NCBI RefSeq assembly: GCF_001011155.1
Contig: NZ_CP011479.1
Coordinates: 4,103,662 to 4,167,661 of the forward strand
Length of the DNA: 64,000 bases
Reading direction: 5' to 3'
Origin: Hoeflea sp. IMCC20628
GTDB lineage: Bacteria; Pseudomonadota; Alphaproteobacteria; Rhizobiales; Rhizobiaceae
Of this stretch, positions 30,230-40,048 are shown in pieces (the stretch's first letter is position 1; each line of letters starts with the position of its first letter). A model generated the notes under the pieces. That model was not told the origin of the DNA, did no database searches, and saw only the letters and a list, made by a program, of their open reading frames with translations. The position numbers were made by a program, and so were the translations under genes.

Positions 30230-30910
30230 ATTAGCGTCCGAATTGGTATCCCAGTAGCTGTCGCAATCGCCTGCTCCGTCGCGGCCGGGAACGCAGAGGT
30301 TCTGTCTTGCGACGGTATTCCCGTAACCGTCAGCGCGCCGGACCTTGCGCTTGCAGAGCAAACCTGTCGGGCTGCAGCACACGCGGTGCCTCTCATTGCA
30401 GACTGCGGAGTGGTTATCTCTCAGTCGTTAGACATTGATGTTGCGGATGCAATTGCGGAAGCACCCGATTGCATGGGGATCTATCATTGCGGAGCAGGTA
30501 GAATTGAGATCCTTACGCCAGCATCCGTAGAGAGCCTTCGGCGCGACGATAGCGCCTTTAGCTCAATTCCCACGGAAACCTTTTTCGACAGCATCGTTGC
30601 ACATGAACTCGCTCACGCTGCATATGATGCCGTGCCCTGTCCCTATTCCGACTGCCTGGTGACAAGCGAATACGTAGCCTACGCAATGCAGGTGTATTCA
30701 TTACCGCCGCCGGACCAGAAGGCGTTTGCAGAGAATTTTGCCTTGGAAGACCGGGTAAGTCGATACAAGATCAGCGCTATCAGTCTCATGATGGCCCCTG
30801 ACCAATTCGCGCGCAACGTCTGGGCTCACTTCTCTCAAAGAGAGGATGGCTGTGCTTATGTCGCGGATATGATGCGAGCTAACTTCTATCTCGACACCGA
30901 GCGGCCCTGA
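30230..30910 (+). CDS. exported HExxH protein with apparent ATT start
   Basis: Unrecognised 226-residue protein. A perfect AAGGAG at 30218-30223 stands six bases before ATT at 30230; from there the frame encodes a signal peptide (basic SVR, hydrophobic IGIPVAVAIACSVAA, AGNA cleavage-like end). A later GTG at 30386 would remove this export signal. The mature part has about nine cysteines and a metallopeptidase-like HELAH at H125-H129, with a possible third ligand E147 (TSEYV). It could be a periplasmic zinc protein. Flanking DNA looks accessory and lacks recognisable synteny. Confidence 0.65.
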   Translation: MSVRIGIPVAVAIACSVAAGNAEVLSCDGIPVTVSAPDLALAEQTCRAAAHAVPLIADCGVVISQSLDIDVADAIAEAPDCMGIYHCGAGRIEILTPASVESLRRDDSAFSSIPTETFFDSIVAHELAHAAYDAVPCPYSDCLVTSEYVAYAMQVYSLPPPDQKAFAENFALEDRVSRYKISAISLMMAPDQFARNVWAHFSQREDGCAYVADMMRANFYLDTERP

Positions 30911-31458
30911 CTATGGCTCACATTCGGCAGATCAGCCAAGTAGCACGTCTTCCAAGGGCCAGTAGCAGCGATCAGCAGCCAAGGCCACTGGAAATTGGCC
31001 GCCCCGCCGAACGGTGACTTCTTTCGCCGTGCCGAATTTGGTCCACCAAAAATGCTGCGTGATTGACGGATGTCAGCAATGCTGAAGCTGCAGCGCAGCA
31101 TCTGAGAAGGTGACAGAGGTCCGCAACGGGCCGAAAACGACAACTCCACCAAGGGCGCCGGAACATTCACAGTCTTTTCGCGTGACTTAACGATGTCGGC
31201 GATGCCCTAGCTCTGATGCTGGCGCAGATCATTGCATCGGTGACGGCTGCGATGACCACTGCAAACCGGTCATTCGGATATGCCGCTTGAATCCATTCGG
31301 CGGAGCTCCGGATTCCCATTCTTGCTGGGTTTCATGCATGATTATTGCTTGCTTGGCTCTTTTTCCGTTCATCTCGCCACCAAAACCCTTCCATATTGCG
31401 CGTTCTGCGCATGTGTTTTCAGCTATCAAAGAGGAGATCGCGACAGGGGAGAATACCG
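30911..31458. other. degraded intergenic stretch without an intact gene
   Basis: 548 bases with no convincing ORF, no ribosome sites and no RNA gene that I can see. The only recognisable content is a diverged copy of the nth 3' end (31135-31210). Short motifs such as GGTCATTCGG near 31268 recur in degenerate rhizobial intergenic DNA. GGGGAGA of the next gene's ribosome site closes the stretch. Confidence 0.6.
31135..31210 (-). pseudogene. remnant of an nth 3' end (direct repeat of 33116-33190)
   Basis: About 76 bases align without gaps to the last codons of nth at 33116-33190, at roughly 75-80% identity and in the same orientation; it still encodes NVPAPLVELS where Nth has DIPAPLVELP. The two copies bracket the thiamine-diphosphate enzyme gene. 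The remnant has lost the Nth stop codon and all cysteines, so it cannot be functional. Confidence 0.7.
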
Positions 31459-33081
31459 ATGAGCAATACAATGCATTTCCATCAATCCGTTGCCCGAGCG
31501 GCCTCTGACCACGGGGTCGATACGATGTTCGGGCTGATGGGTGACGCCAATCTGTTCATGGTCGACAGTTTCGTGCGCGACTGCGGCGGGCGGTTTGTGC
31601 CGGCTGCGCATGAGGGCAGTTCGGTGCTGATGGCGCTGGCCTACGCCCATGTCGCCGGGAAAATCGGCGTTGCGACAGTGACCCATGGCCCGGCGCTGAC
31701 CAATTGCATGACTGCACTGACTGAAGGCGTGCGGGGCCATATCCCGATGGTGCTGCTTGCCGGCGATACGCCCGTGGCCAGCCCGCGCCACCTGCAAAGT
31801 ATTGACCAGCGCGAACTGGTCAAGGCGACCGGTGCGGGATTTGAGCAGGTGCGGGCGCCTGAAACTGTGAGCAAGGATGTTGCACGGGCCTTCTACCGGG
31901 CCCAGGTCGAACGCCGTCCCATCGTGCTCAACATGCCTGCCGACTTCATGTGGGAAGAGGTGGAGCATCAGGTCGAGGTGCTCGACGTTTTCACCGCACC
32001 GGGTGGCGTGGCCGAAGGAGGAATTCTGGACGAGGCCATCGGCATGATCGCCTCGGCCCGCCGCCCGTTGATCCTGGCCGGTGGCGGAGCGGTTGCGGCG
32101 CGCGATCAGTTGATCGCGCTCGCCGACCGGCTGGAAGCGCCGCTTGCCACAACTTTGAAAGCCAAAGGGCTGTTTGGCGGCCATCCCTACAACATCGACA
32201 TATTCGGCACGCTTTCCACGCCGGCCGCCTATGAGCTGATCGCCCAATCCGATTGCATCGTCTGTTTCGGTACCGGACTGCACGAGTTTACCACCGACCG
32301 CGGCAAGCTGATGAAGGGCAAACGGATCGTGCAGGTGGATATCGAACCGACCGCCATCGGTGGCGGGCTGCATCCTGACGCAGCCCTTGTCGCCGACGCG
32401 GGCCTCACCGCCGAGACCATTGTGTACTGGCTGGACCAGGCGGAGATCCCGGCGAGCGGCTTTACCCGCGAACTGGACATCAGGATGCTCACCGCGCATC
32501 CGGCGGGGACGGGCAAGGCCGCGGATGGTTTTGTGAACTTTGTTCACGCGCTGGAACGGCTCGAACAGGCTTTGCCGGGTGATCGTGTGCTGGTCACCGA
32601 CGGCGGGCGCTTCATGACCGAAGTCTGGTGCCGCATCTCTGTTCCCGATCCGCAAAGCTTTATCTGTACCGTGAATTTCGGCTCCATCGGGCTCGGCCTG
32701 CAGGAAGCTGTCGGTGCGGGTCTCTCCGCGCCGGGCCGGCCGGTGGTGCTGTTTAGCGGTGACGGCGGTTTCATGATGGGCGGGATCAACGAGTTCAACA
32801 CCGCCGTGCGGCTTGGGCTGGATCTCATCGTTATCGTCGCCAATGATTCTGCCTATGGCGCAGAGCATATTCAGTTTCTTGACCGGAAGATGGACCCGAG
32901 CCTGACGGAGTTCCACTGGCCTTCATTTGCCGGGATCGCCAGGTCACTTGGCGGTCAGGGGATCGAAGTGCGCTCAAACGCGGAACTGGAAACCGCGCTT
33001 GCAGCTCTCGAGACCCGCGAAGGTCCGGTCCTGATCGAACTGCGGCTCGACCCGCACGATGTGCCGCGCATGCGGACCTGA
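31459..33081 (+). CDS. thiamine-diphosphate-dependent enzyme, acetolactate synthase-like
   Basis: 540-residue protein of the IlvB/benzoylformate decarboxylase superfamily. The N-terminal PYR domain has the cofactor-activating Glu52 (AAHEGSSVLMAL); the central domain is Rossmann-like (RPLILAGGGAVAARDQL); the C-terminal PP domain has the ThDP motif FSGDGGFMMGGINEFNTAV ending in ANDSAYG. No IlvH subunit or amino acid genes are adjacent, so it is probably not the biosynthetic synthase; the substrate is unknown. GGGGAGA supports ATG 31459. Confidence 0.82.
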   Translation: MSNTMHFHQSVARAASDHGVDTMFGLMGDANLFMVDSFVRDCGGRFVPAAHEGSSVLMALAYAHVAGKIGVATVTHGPALTNCMTALTEGVRGHIPMVLLAGDTPVASPRHLQSIDQRELVKATGAGFEQVRAPETVSKDVARAFYRAQVERRPIVLNMPADFMWEEVEHQVEVLDVFTAPGGVAEGGILDEAIGMIASARRPLILAGGGAVAARDQLIALADRLEAPLATTLKAKGLFGGHPYNIDIFGTLSTPAAYELIAQSDCIVCFGTGLHEFTTDRGKLMKGKRIVQVDIEPTAIGGGLHPDAALVADAGLTAETIVYWLDQAEIPASGFTRELDIRMLTAHPAGTGKAADGFVNFVHALERLEQALPGDRVLVTDGGRFMTEVWCRISVPDPQSFICTVNFGSIGLGLQEAVGAGLSAPGRPVVLFSGDGGFMMGGINEFNTAVRLGLDLIVIVANDSAYGAEHIQFLDRKMDPSLTEFHWPSFAGIARSLGGQGIEVRSNAELETALAALETREGPVLIELRLDPHDVPRMRT

Positions 33082-33113
33082 CACGCGGACACGCTGGCCT
33101 CCCCCCGCACAAC

Positions 33114-33905
33114 CTAAACCGGCAATTCCACCAGTGGCGCCGGGATATCGACGGTCTTTTCGGGTGACTTGCAGATGTCGGCGATGACGCAGCGTTCGCA
33201 TTCGGGCTTGCGCGCCTTGCAGCAATAGCGGCCGTGCAGGATCAGCCAGTGGTGGGCCTGGAACAGATATTCGTCCGGGATGATTTTCAGGAACGCGGCC
33301 TCGACCTCGTCCGGGGTCTTGCCCGGTGCGATCTTCAGACGGTTGCCTATGCGGAAGACATGGGTGTCGACGGCCAGCGTGGGGATGCCGAACGCCATCG
33401 ACATCACCACATTGGCGGTCTTGCGGCCGACGCCGGGCAGCGTCACCAGTTCCTCACGGGTGCGCGGCACCTCGCCGCCATAGTCATCAATTAGCTTCTG
33501 GCTCAGCGCGATGACGTTCTTGGCCTTGTTGCGATAGAGCCCGATGGTCTTGATGTAGTCACGCACCCGGTCTTCGCCGAGCGCCAGCATTTTCTCGGGC
33601 GTATCGGCAATGGCAAACAGCGCCCGTGTCGCCTTGTTGACGCCGACATCGGTGGCCTGCGCCGAAAGTGCTACGGCGACCACCAGCGTGAACGGATTGA
33701 CGTGCTCGAGTTCACCCTTGGGTTCGGGCCGCTGGATTGAAAAGCGCCGGAATATCTCGTGGATTTCTTCCGAACTGTAGGGAATTTTCTTGCGGCGCGC
33801 AGCCGGCTTGCGCGGGGTGGCCGGCTTGGCACGCGCTGGCTTTTCTGCCGCCGTGGCAGACACAAGCGACACTTTGGCAGGTTTTGGGCTCTTGGGCTTT
33901 TGCAT
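33114..33905 (-). CDS. nth: endonuclease III
   Basis: DNA glycosylase/AP-lyase for oxidised pyrimidines. The 263-residue product has the helix-hairpin-helix LPGVGRKTANVV with the catalytic Lys, the Asp in LAVDTHVFRIGNRL, and the C-terminal [4Fe-4S] motif (C-x6-C-x2-C-x5-C: CKARKPECERCVIADIC). A Lys/Ala-rich N-terminal extension of about 45 residues is alphaproteobacterial. ATG 33905 is preceded by GGGA; a TTG at 33941 is possible but unsupported. Its last codons are duplicated at 31135-31210. Confidence 0.95.
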   Translation of the reverse strand: MQKPKSPKPAKVSLVSATAAEKPARAKPATPRKPAARRKKIPYSSEEIHEIFRRFSIQRPEPKGELEHVNPFTLVVAVALSAQATDVGVNKATRALFAIADTPEKMLALGEDRVRDYIKTIGLYRNKAKNVIALSQKLIDDYGGEVPRTREELVTLPGVGRKTANVVMSMAFGIPTLAVDTHVFRIGNRLKIAPGKTPDEVEAAFLKIIPDEYLFQAHHWLILHGRYCCKARKPECERCVIADICKSPEKTVDIPAPLVELPV

Positions 33906-33967
33906 TCCATCCCTATAATCATTGTCAGGGGGCAATGGCAAACAAAGCAGGATGGAGGCCGGCGCGC

Positions 33968-34438
33968 ATGAATGACGAACCCTTGTTCGAAGCTGTGCTG
34001 AAACCGTACCGGTCGCTGGGCCGCACCGGTTTCGTGATCCTGATGAGCATCGCGACAGTGATCACGGCTGTGCATATGGTCATATTCGCCAAGGTCGGCG
34101 CCTGGCCGGTGTTTGCGTTTTTCGGGCTCGACCTGGCGCTGTTGTTCGGCGCCTTCTGGCTCAGCTATCGCTCCGGACGGACGCGCGAATTGATCCGCCT
34201 GTCGCGCACCGATCTGGAGGTGCGCAAGGTCGCGCCTTCGGGACGGACTGTCGATCATCAGTTCAACCCGTTCTGGACCCGCTTCAACATCGCCCGCCAC
34301 GACGAGATCGGCATCACCGACATGTGGATCAGCGGTCAGGGCCGACAGACCGATGTTGGCTCGTTTCTCAACCCCGACGACAAGGAGAGCTTTGCCAGCG
34401 CTTTCCAGCGGGCGCTGGCGACAGTGAAGAAACGCTAG
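33968..34438 (+). CDS. DUF2244 membrane protein
   Basis: 156-residue protein with two close membrane helices (about 20-40 and 45-67) and a C-terminal cytosolic domain (NPFWTRFNIARHD... GSFLNPDDKESFASAF), the DUF2244 pattern. Function unknown. GGAGG lies nine bases before ATG 33968; an ATG 11 codons earlier is the alternative. Divergent from nth with only 62 bases between the starts, so their promoters overlap. Confidence 0.85.
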   Translation: MNDEPLFEAVLKPYRSLGRTGFVILMSIATVITAVHMVIFAKVGAWPVFAFFGLDLALLFGAFWLSYRSGRTRELIRLSRTDLEVRKVAPSGRTVDHQFNPFWTRFNIARHDEIGITDMWISGQGRQTDVGSFLNPDDKESFASAFQRALATVKKR

Positions 34439-34567
34439 ACGGATTTTTGCGCGTTGGCGCGTTTCGGGTGGCGGGGCACGGCGGCGCGTGGTTGAGTGCG
34501 ATCATGACATGCAGCAGCGGAGATTTGGGTGTTTGATGAAACGCCCGGCGCTGCAGGGAGCCAGACC

Positions 34568-35455
34568 ATGAATGTGACCGCACAGCTTGACCGCGACATC
34601 ACCCCGCAAGGCGACGACTATGATCTCGTCCGCAAAACCATCGAGCGGATTTCTCTGGATTACCGGGCGCAGCCATCACTGGAGGACATTGCGTCCGATA
34701 TCGGCGTGGCGCCGGGACGCCTGCAAAAGACCTTCAGCCGCTGGGCCGGACTGACGCCGAAAGCGTTTTTGCAGGCCGTCACGCTGGATCACGCCCGCCG
34801 GTTGCTCGGCGCCGAGGGTCTGCCGCTGCTCGACGCGAGCTATGAGCTGGGCCTGTCAGGCCCGGGGCGGCTGCATGATCTGTTCGTCACCCATGAAGCC
34901 ATGAGCCCGGGCGACTTCAAGACCGGTGGCGCGGGACTTGAGATCTCTTACGGCTTTCACCCCTCGCCGTTTGGCACGGCTGTGGTGCTGGCGACCGAGC
35001 GCGGCTTGTGCGGGCTGGCATTCGCCGATCCGGGCGAGGAAGCTGCATCGCTTGTGGACATGAGCCAACGCTGGCCCGGTGCAAAATTGACGCAGAACCA
35101 GGACGCCACCGCACCCTATGTGGGCAGGGTGTTTTCGCCCGACCAATGGCGCGCCGACAAGCCCCTGCGGATTGTCATGATCGGCACGGATTTTCAGGTG
35201 CGGGTCTGGGAAGCGCTGTTGCGGATTCCGCTCGGGCAGGCCTCGACCTATCAGGATGTGGCGCGCGCCATCGGCAAGCCGTCCGCCTCACGCGCGGTGG
35301 GCGCCGCAGTTGGACGCAACCCGATTTCCTTCGTGGTGCCGTGTCACCGGGCGCTGGGCAAATCCGGCGCGCTGACCGGTTATCACTGGGGGATCACCCG
35401 CAAGCGGGCGATGCTCGGCTGGGAGACCGGCTGCGCGCAGTCGGGTTCGGCATAA
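34568..35455 (+). CDS. AraC-type HTH fused to O6-alkylguanine-DNA alkyltransferase (Ada-like)
   Basis: 295-residue protein. Residues 20-105 form an AraC helix-turn-helix (LEDIASDIGVAPGRLQKTFS); residues 125-290 form the methyltransferase with the alkyl-acceptor motif VPCHRALG and FQVRVWEALLRIPLG. The N-terminal Ada zinc domain that takes methyl groups from phosphotriesters is absent, so it repairs O6-methylguanine but lacks the classical switch for ada induction. AGGGAG precedes ATG 34568. Confidence 0.9.
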   Translation: MNVTAQLDRDITPQGDDYDLVRKTIERISLDYRAQPSLEDIASDIGVAPGRLQKTFSRWAGLTPKAFLQAVTLDHARRLLGAEGLPLLDASYELGLSGPGRLHDLFVTHEAMSPGDFKTGGAGLEISYGFHPSPFGTAVVLATERGLCGLAFADPGEEAASLVDMSQRWPGAKLTQNQDATAPYVGRVFSPDQWRADKPLRIVMIGTDFQVRVWEALLRIPLGQASTYQDVARAIGKPSASRAVGAAVGRNPISFVVPCHRALGKSGALTGYHWGITRKRAMLGWETGCAQSGSA

Positions 35456-35470
35456 CGGTCGGTGCTAGGG

Positions 35471-35534
35471 GCACTTACCCCCCTCTGTCACCTACGATGA
35501 CATCTCCCCAGCAAGGGGGAGATTGGAGGCATTA
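35471..35534. repeat. rhizobial intergenic palindromic repeat (RIME-like)
   Basis: Two hairpins lie in tandem: TGTCA/TGACA at 35486-35502 and ATCTCCCC/GGGGGAGAT at 35502-35523, preceded by a C-rich TTACCCCCCTCTG. This CTCTGTC...GACATCTCCCC...GGGGGAGAT pattern is, from memory, a dispersed intergenic element of Rhizobiaceae and relatives. Here it lies between the convergent Ada-like and gpmA genes and might help end both transcripts. Confidence 0.6.
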
Positions 35535-35550
35535 GCACCTAAGTTGAGGC

Positions 35551-36186
35551 TCAGTGCGCCTTGGACATATCGCCCAGAACTTCCTTGGACGCGACAGTGG
35601 AATCGGCGTTGAGCTTGTAGACCATCGGCACGCCGGTGGCGAGATTGAGCTTGACGATCTCTTCGCGTGACAACCGGTCGAGAATCATCGCCAGCGAGCG
35701 CAGCGAATTGCCATGGGCTGCGACAAGCACGGTCTCGCCGCGCAGCACGCGGGGCAGGATCTCGGTCATGTAATAGGGCCAGACGCGGGCGCCGGTGTCC
35801 CTGAGGCTTTCGCCGCCCGGAGGCGGCACGTCGTAGGAACGGCGCCAGATGTGAACCTGCTCCTCACCCCATTTCTTGCGAGCGTCATCCTTGTTGAGAC
35901 CAGCCAGATCGCCGTAATCACGTTCATTCAGCGCCTCGTCGCGGATCACCGGCAGATCGGTCTGGCCAATGCCTTCCATGATCAGGTCGAGCGTATGCTG
36001 GGCGCGGATCAGAACCGAGGTGAAAGCGACGTCGAATTTAAGGCCTGTGTCCTTGATGGCTTGCGCGCCAGTCTTGGCTTCTTCAATACCGAGTTCGGTG
36101 AGATCGGGATCCTTCCAGCCTGTGAACAGGTTTTTCAGGTTCCATTCGCTTTGGCCGTGGCGGACAAGCACGAGTGTTCCGGACAT
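35551..36186 (-). CDS. gpmA: 2,3-bisphosphoglycerate-dependent phosphoglycerate mutase
   Basis: Interconverts 3- and 2-phosphoglycerate in glycolysis/gluconeogenesis. The 211-residue product has the phospho-histidine motif [18 protein letters not shown], the acid/base Glu region [10 protein letters not shown], and the second histidine in [15 protein letters not shown] precedes ATG 36186. It follows dapB by 29 bases and is probably cotranscribed with dapB and the ABC exporter. Confidence 0.95.
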   Translation of the reverse strand: MSGTLVLVRHGQSEWNLKNLFTGWKDPDLTELGIEEAKTGAQAIKDTGLKFDVAFTSVLIRAQHTLDLIMEGIGQTDLPVIRDEALNERDYGDLAGLNKDDARKKWGEEQVHIWRRSYDVPPPGGESLRDTGARVWPYYMTEILPRVLRGETVLVAAHGNSLRSLAMILDRLSREEIVKLNLATGVPMVYKLNADSTVASKEVLGDMSKAH

Positions 36187-36215
36187 GATGATTTCCTTTG
36201 TTCAGGCGGTTTGGA

Positions 36216-37046
36216 TTAGTGGTCAGTCAGACCAAGCACGTCGAGCATGGAGTAATAACCCGGCTTCTGATGCCGTGCCCAGAGGGCTGCGCGAACGGCG
36301 CCGCGGGCAAAGATCGAGCGGTCGGTAGCCTTGTGGCTGAGTTCGATGGTTTCGCCTTCGCCGGCCAGAATCACCGAGTGCTCGCCGATGACAGATCCGC
36401 CGCGCAAGGTGGCAAAGCCGATTGTGCCTGCCTCACGTGCACCGGCGTGGCCGTCGCGGACCCTGACCGAATGGTCTGCGAGCGCAATGCCGCGCCCTTC
36501 AGCGGCGGCCTCGCCCAGCAATAATGCCGTGCCCGACGGCGCGTCGACCTTGTGGCGGTGATGCATTTCCAGCACCTCGATATCCCAGTCGGCAGCCTCC
36601 AGAGCCTTGGCAGCCTGGCGCACCAGCACCGAGAGCAGATTGACGCCGAGGCTCATATTGCCCGACTTGACGATGCGGGCGTGACGGGAAACGGCCTCAA
36701 GCCGGGGCTCGTGGCTCTCATCCATGCCGGTGGTTCCGATGACGTGGACAATGCGGGCCTGGGCGGCAAGATCGGCAAATTCCAGCGTCGCGGCGGGTGC
36801 GGTAAAATCAAGCACGCCTTCGGCCTGGGCAAAGACCGGCAGCGCATCATCGGTGATCAGAACTCCGTTGGGGCCGAGACCGGCCAATTCGCCAGCATCG
36901 CGGCCAAGCGCCTCTGAGCCGGGCCGTTCGACGGCGCCGACCAGATGCACGCCGTCAATTTCGGCGATGGTGCGAATCAGCGACTGGCCCATGCGGCCGG
37001 CAGCGCCCACCACGATAAGTCCCATGCTGTCGGATGCTGCGGTCAT
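36216..37046 (-). CDS. dapB: 4-hydroxy-tetrahydrodipicolinate reductase
   Basis: NAD(P)H-dependent step of lysine/diaminopimelate synthesis. The 276-residue product has the nucleotide loop [12 protein letters not shown], the catalytic segment [19 protein letters not shown] and the region [11 protein letters not shown]. The start ATG overlaps the stop of the upstream ABC gene (ATGA at 37043-37046), a sign of translational coupling. Confidence 0.96.
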   Translation of the reverse strand: MTAASDSMGLIVVGAAGRMGQSLIRTIAEIDGVHLVGAVERPGSEALGRDAGELAGLGPNGVLITDDALPVFAQAEGVLDFTAPAATLEFADLAAQARIVHVIGTTGMDESHEPRLEAVSRHARIVKSGNMSLGVNLLSVLVRQAAKALEAADWDIEVLEMHHRHKVDAPSGTALLLGEAAAEGRGIALADHSVRVRDGHAGAREAGTIGFATLRGGSVIGEHSVILAGEGETIELSHKATDRSIFARGAVRAALWARHQKPGYYSMLDVLGLTDH

Positions 37047-38863
37047 GGCTTGCTTCCTTCTGCTTCCGTGTCGGCTGCAACGGGTGTGCTCGGCCGAGCC
37101 ATCTCGCTAAAGGCCTGAAGCCGCGCGTAGAGCCCGTCCTTGGTGGCGCTGAGATCGGCATGGTTGCCGACTTCCACCACCCGGCCGCCCTGCATGACGA
37201 CAATGCGGTCGGCCTTGGCGATGGTCGACAGCCGATGAGCGATGACCAGCACCGTGCGGTTTTTCATGGCGCTTTCCAGCGCGCTTTGCACCGCAGCCTC
37301 GGATTCATTGTCCAGCGCCGATGTCGCTTCATCGAGCAGCAGGATCGGCGCATCGCGCACCAGAGCGCGGGCGATGGAAATCCGCTGCCGCTGGCCGCCG
37401 GACAGATTGACACCATTCTCACCGAGCAGCGTGTCGTAGCCCTGAGGCTGCGTCAGAATGAATTCATGGGCATTGGCCAGCCGTGCGGCGTCCTCGATTT
37501 CGGCGTCGGTGGCATCAGGCCGCGCATAGCGCAGATTGTCGCGTATCGAGCCCTCGAACAGCCAAGCCTGCTGCGAGACATAGGCGATCTGGTGACGCAA
37601 CGATTTCTTGGTGACTGTGGCGATGTCGACACCGTCGATCAGCACCTGTCCCGAGGCGGGATCATAAAACCGCGGCACCAGCGAAATCAGCGTCGACTTG
37701 CCAGCGCCCGATGGACCAACGACCGCCGTCGTCTTGCCGGCTTCGGCGGTAAAACTCACGTCTTGGAGAACATTTTCACCCTTGCCATAGCCAAATCCGA
37801 CGTTGCGGAACTCGATCTTGCCGCGCGGGACCGCTATGTCGGTTGCCTCTGGCCGGTCACCTTGGGTGGGTTCCTGATCCAGAATCTCGTAAATCATCCT
37901 GGCGTTGACGACCGCGCGTTCGAGGCTGATCTGCAGCCGCGCCAGCCGCCGCGCCGGATCATAGGCCAGAAGCAGCGCGGTGATGAAGGAGAAGAAAGCG
38001 CCGGGCAAAACATCGCCATAGATCGAGCGGAACGCCGCATAGGCGATGACGCCGGAGATCGCCAGACCGGCCACTGTTTCGGTAAGTGGCGACGTGCGCT
38101 CGGTCAGACGGGCGATGCGATTGGAGCGGCCCTCGGCAGCCTTGATCAGTTCCGCCGTGCGGGCGCTGATCTGCTCTTCCATCGTAAACGCCTTGACGAT
38201 GGTGATGCCCTGCACCGTTTCCTGCATGGCGGAAAGCACGCGGCTGTTGAGATCGATCGATTCGCGCGTCGCGCTGCGAAGCCGCTTGGAGATGTAGCGA
38301 AGCGCAATCAGCACCGGCGGCGCACCGATAAAGACAATGATCGAAAGGATCGGATCCTTGGTCACCATCACCGCCAGCAGCGCGATCAGTGTCAACAGAT
38401 CGCGGGCAAACGATGTGATCGTCAGGTTCATCACGTCGCGGATACCGGCGACATTCTGGGAGATCTGGGCAGCGATCTGGGCCGAGCGGGTATCGCCGAA
38501 ATAGCCGACGCCGAGGCTCATCAGATGGTCGAGCAGGCGCTGCTGATAGCGGGCGACAAGATTGTTGCCGACCTGCGCCAGCGCCACGGCCTGTCCGTAG
38601 GATGCACCCCCCCGGATCACGAAGGCGGCCAGCACCGAGCCGCAGATCAGCCAGATCGCATCGGCATTCTTCTTGGCAAAGGCCTCATTGATGACCGCTT
38701 CCATGATCCAGGCCATGAACGCCGTGGACGCAGCGACCAGAACCAGACAGAAAGCGGCAAACAGGTAGGTCTTGACGTAGTCACGGCCGTTCTCACGGAT
38801 GATCCTGCGGATCATCGCTGTCAGCGACTCTACATCCTGCTTGATGTTTCTGCTGCGCGCCAC
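37043..38863 (-). CDS. MsbA-like ABC exporter (TMD-NBD half transporter)
   Basis: 606-residue half transporter. The N-terminal region has six membrane helices (about 28-320); the C-terminal ATPase has Walker [12 protein letters not shown]-loop YVSQQAWLF, signature [16 protein letters not shown], Walker [13 protein letters not shown] and H-loop VIAHRLSTI. Similarity is to the lipid A/multidrug exporter branch. Cargo cannot be assigned; flanking dapB and glk are metabolic and give no hint. Confidence 0.85.
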   Translation of the reverse strand: MARSRNIKQDVESLTAMIRRIIRENGRDYVKTYLFAAFCLVLVAASTAFMAWIMEAVINEAFAKKNADAIWLICGSVLAAFVIRGGASYGQAVALAQVGNNLVARYQQRLLDHLMSLGVGYFGDTRSAQIAAQISQNVAGIRDVMNLTITSFARDLLTLIALLAVMVTKDPILSIIVFIGAPPVLIALRYISKRLRSATRESIDLNSRVLSAMQETVQGITIVKAFTMEEQISARTAELIKAAEGRSNRIARLTERTSPLTETVAGLAISGVIAYAAFRSIYGDVLPGAFFSFITALLLAYDPARRLARLQISLERAVVNARMIYEILDQEPTQGDRPEATDIAVPRGKIEFRNVGFGYGKGENVLQDVSFTAEAGKTTAVVGPSGAGKSTLISLVPRFYDPASGQVLIDGVDIATVTKKSLRHQIAYVSQQAWLFEGSIRDNLRYARPDATDAEIEDAARLANAHEFILTQPQGYDTLLGENGVNLSGGQRQRISIARALVRDAPILLLDEATSALDNESEAAVQSALESAMKNRTVLVIAHRLSTIAKADRIVVMQGGRVVEVGNHADLSATKDGLYARLQAFSEMARPSTPVAADTEAEGSKP

Positions 38864-38969
38864 GTTTCGTCATCCTGTCAAGCGATCCGCAATGGCCGCC
38901 ATGTCTCGATCATGCAGGAGAACCCTGCCCTGTTCATCGCGGCTCTATAGCCGGTTGAAACCGCTTTGC

Positions 38970-39989
38970 CTATGCTTTCCAGCGGCGGCCTTCGGTCGAA
39001 ACCCCAAAGCGCACGGGCGTGCGGGCATAGGCCGCAAGGCCCGACAATGCCGCCAGTGGATGGGTGATCACGAATGTCGGAATCATCCGGAGTATGGCTG
39101 AATGCGGCGCCTTGTCCTCGAATGCCTGGCGGAATCGCGGCTGCTTGAGCGCCGGGATGATTTTTTGGGCGATGCCGCCGGCCAGAAACACGCCGCCACG
39201 CGCCATGAAGATCAGCGCCATATCGCCAGCCACCCGGCCGAGATAAGTGACAAACAGCTCTATCGTCTCCACCGCAGCGGTGTCCGATCCGGCGGCCCAG
39301 CGTGAAGTCACCTCCGAGGGGGTGGCTGCTGCCGGCTTGACGCCATTGGCCTGGCACACGGCGCGGTAGATGTTCATCATTCCACGGCCGCACAGCAATT
39401 GCTCGGCGGAAATGCGGCCCTCGATCGGTTCGTAATGCGGAAACAGCTCGAAATCCCGGGCCGAACGCGGACCAATATCGACATGACCGCCTTCGCCGGG
39501 CACCGGAAACCAGGTGTGACGCGCATGAACGAGGCCTGCGACACCGAGGCCGGTGCCGGGCCCAACCACGACGCGCGACGAGGAGTCGCGGATTTCGCCG
39601 CCGCCGATCTGTTCGAGATATTCCGGTCCCAACGATGCCGCAGCCAGGGCCTGGGCTTCGAAATCATTGATCACCACCACGTCTTCAAAGCCCAGGTCGC
39701 GGATCATCTCCCTGGGCCGGATCACCCAGTCGCAATTGGTCAGGTCGATCTCGTTGCCCTTGACCGGACCAGCCACCGCGAGAATGGCCGAGCGCGGCTG
39801 CAGCGAAGTCTTGTCGAGCACACCGGACTGGATCGCCAGGTCAATCGTCACAAAATCAGCGGTGGCGATGATCGGAAATTCCTTTGGCTCCGCATTGGCA
39901 TCCACCAGAATGGCGAAACGCGCATTGGTGCCGCCGATATCACCGATCAGAATCGGAAATGCGATGGTGTGGTCGGTGTCAGTGGACAT
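38970..39989 (-). CDS. glk: glucokinase
   Basis: Phosphorylates glucose with ATP. The 339-residue product is of the bacterial Glk type: phosphate-1 motif [15 protein letters not shown], substrate segment LTNCDWVI with [11 protein letters not shown], adenosine motif [14 protein letters not shown] and [14 protein letters not shown]. Start ATG 39989 with GGGAT upstream. It precedes mgsA on the complementary side of carbon overflow, which may be coincidental. Confidence 0.94.
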   Translation of the reverse strand: MSTDTDHTIAFPILIGDIGGTNARFAILVDANAEPKEFPIIATADFVTIDLAIQSGVLDKTSLQPRSAILAVAGPVKGNEIDLTNCDWVIRPREMIRDLGFEDVVVINDFEAQALAAASLGPEYLEQIGGGEIRDSSSRVVVGPGTGLGVAGLVHARHTWFPVPGEGGHVDIGPRSARDFELFPHYEPIEGRISAEQLLCGRGMMNIYRAVCQANGVKPAAATPSEVTSRWAAGSDTAAVETIELFVTYLGRVAGDMALIFMARGGVFLAGGIAQKIIPALKQPRFRQAFEDKAPHSAILRMIPTFVITHPLAALSGLAAYARTPVRFGVSTEGRRWKA

Positions 39990-40048
39990 GGGTCGGATCC
40001 CTGTTTGGCGGCGGGCCCCAAGGGCCCTGGCAGAATGAATGTTGCCGT

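Noticed and set aside
30886-31170. Minus-strand ORF that includes NVPAPLVELS
   Set aside because: The only meaningful part is the nth remnant; the rest is read-through of degraded DNA, so it is not listed as a gene.
37034-38950. 638-codon plus-strand open frame opposite the ABC exporter
   Set aside because: The minus strand has all ABC motifs in order; the plus frame is its shadow.
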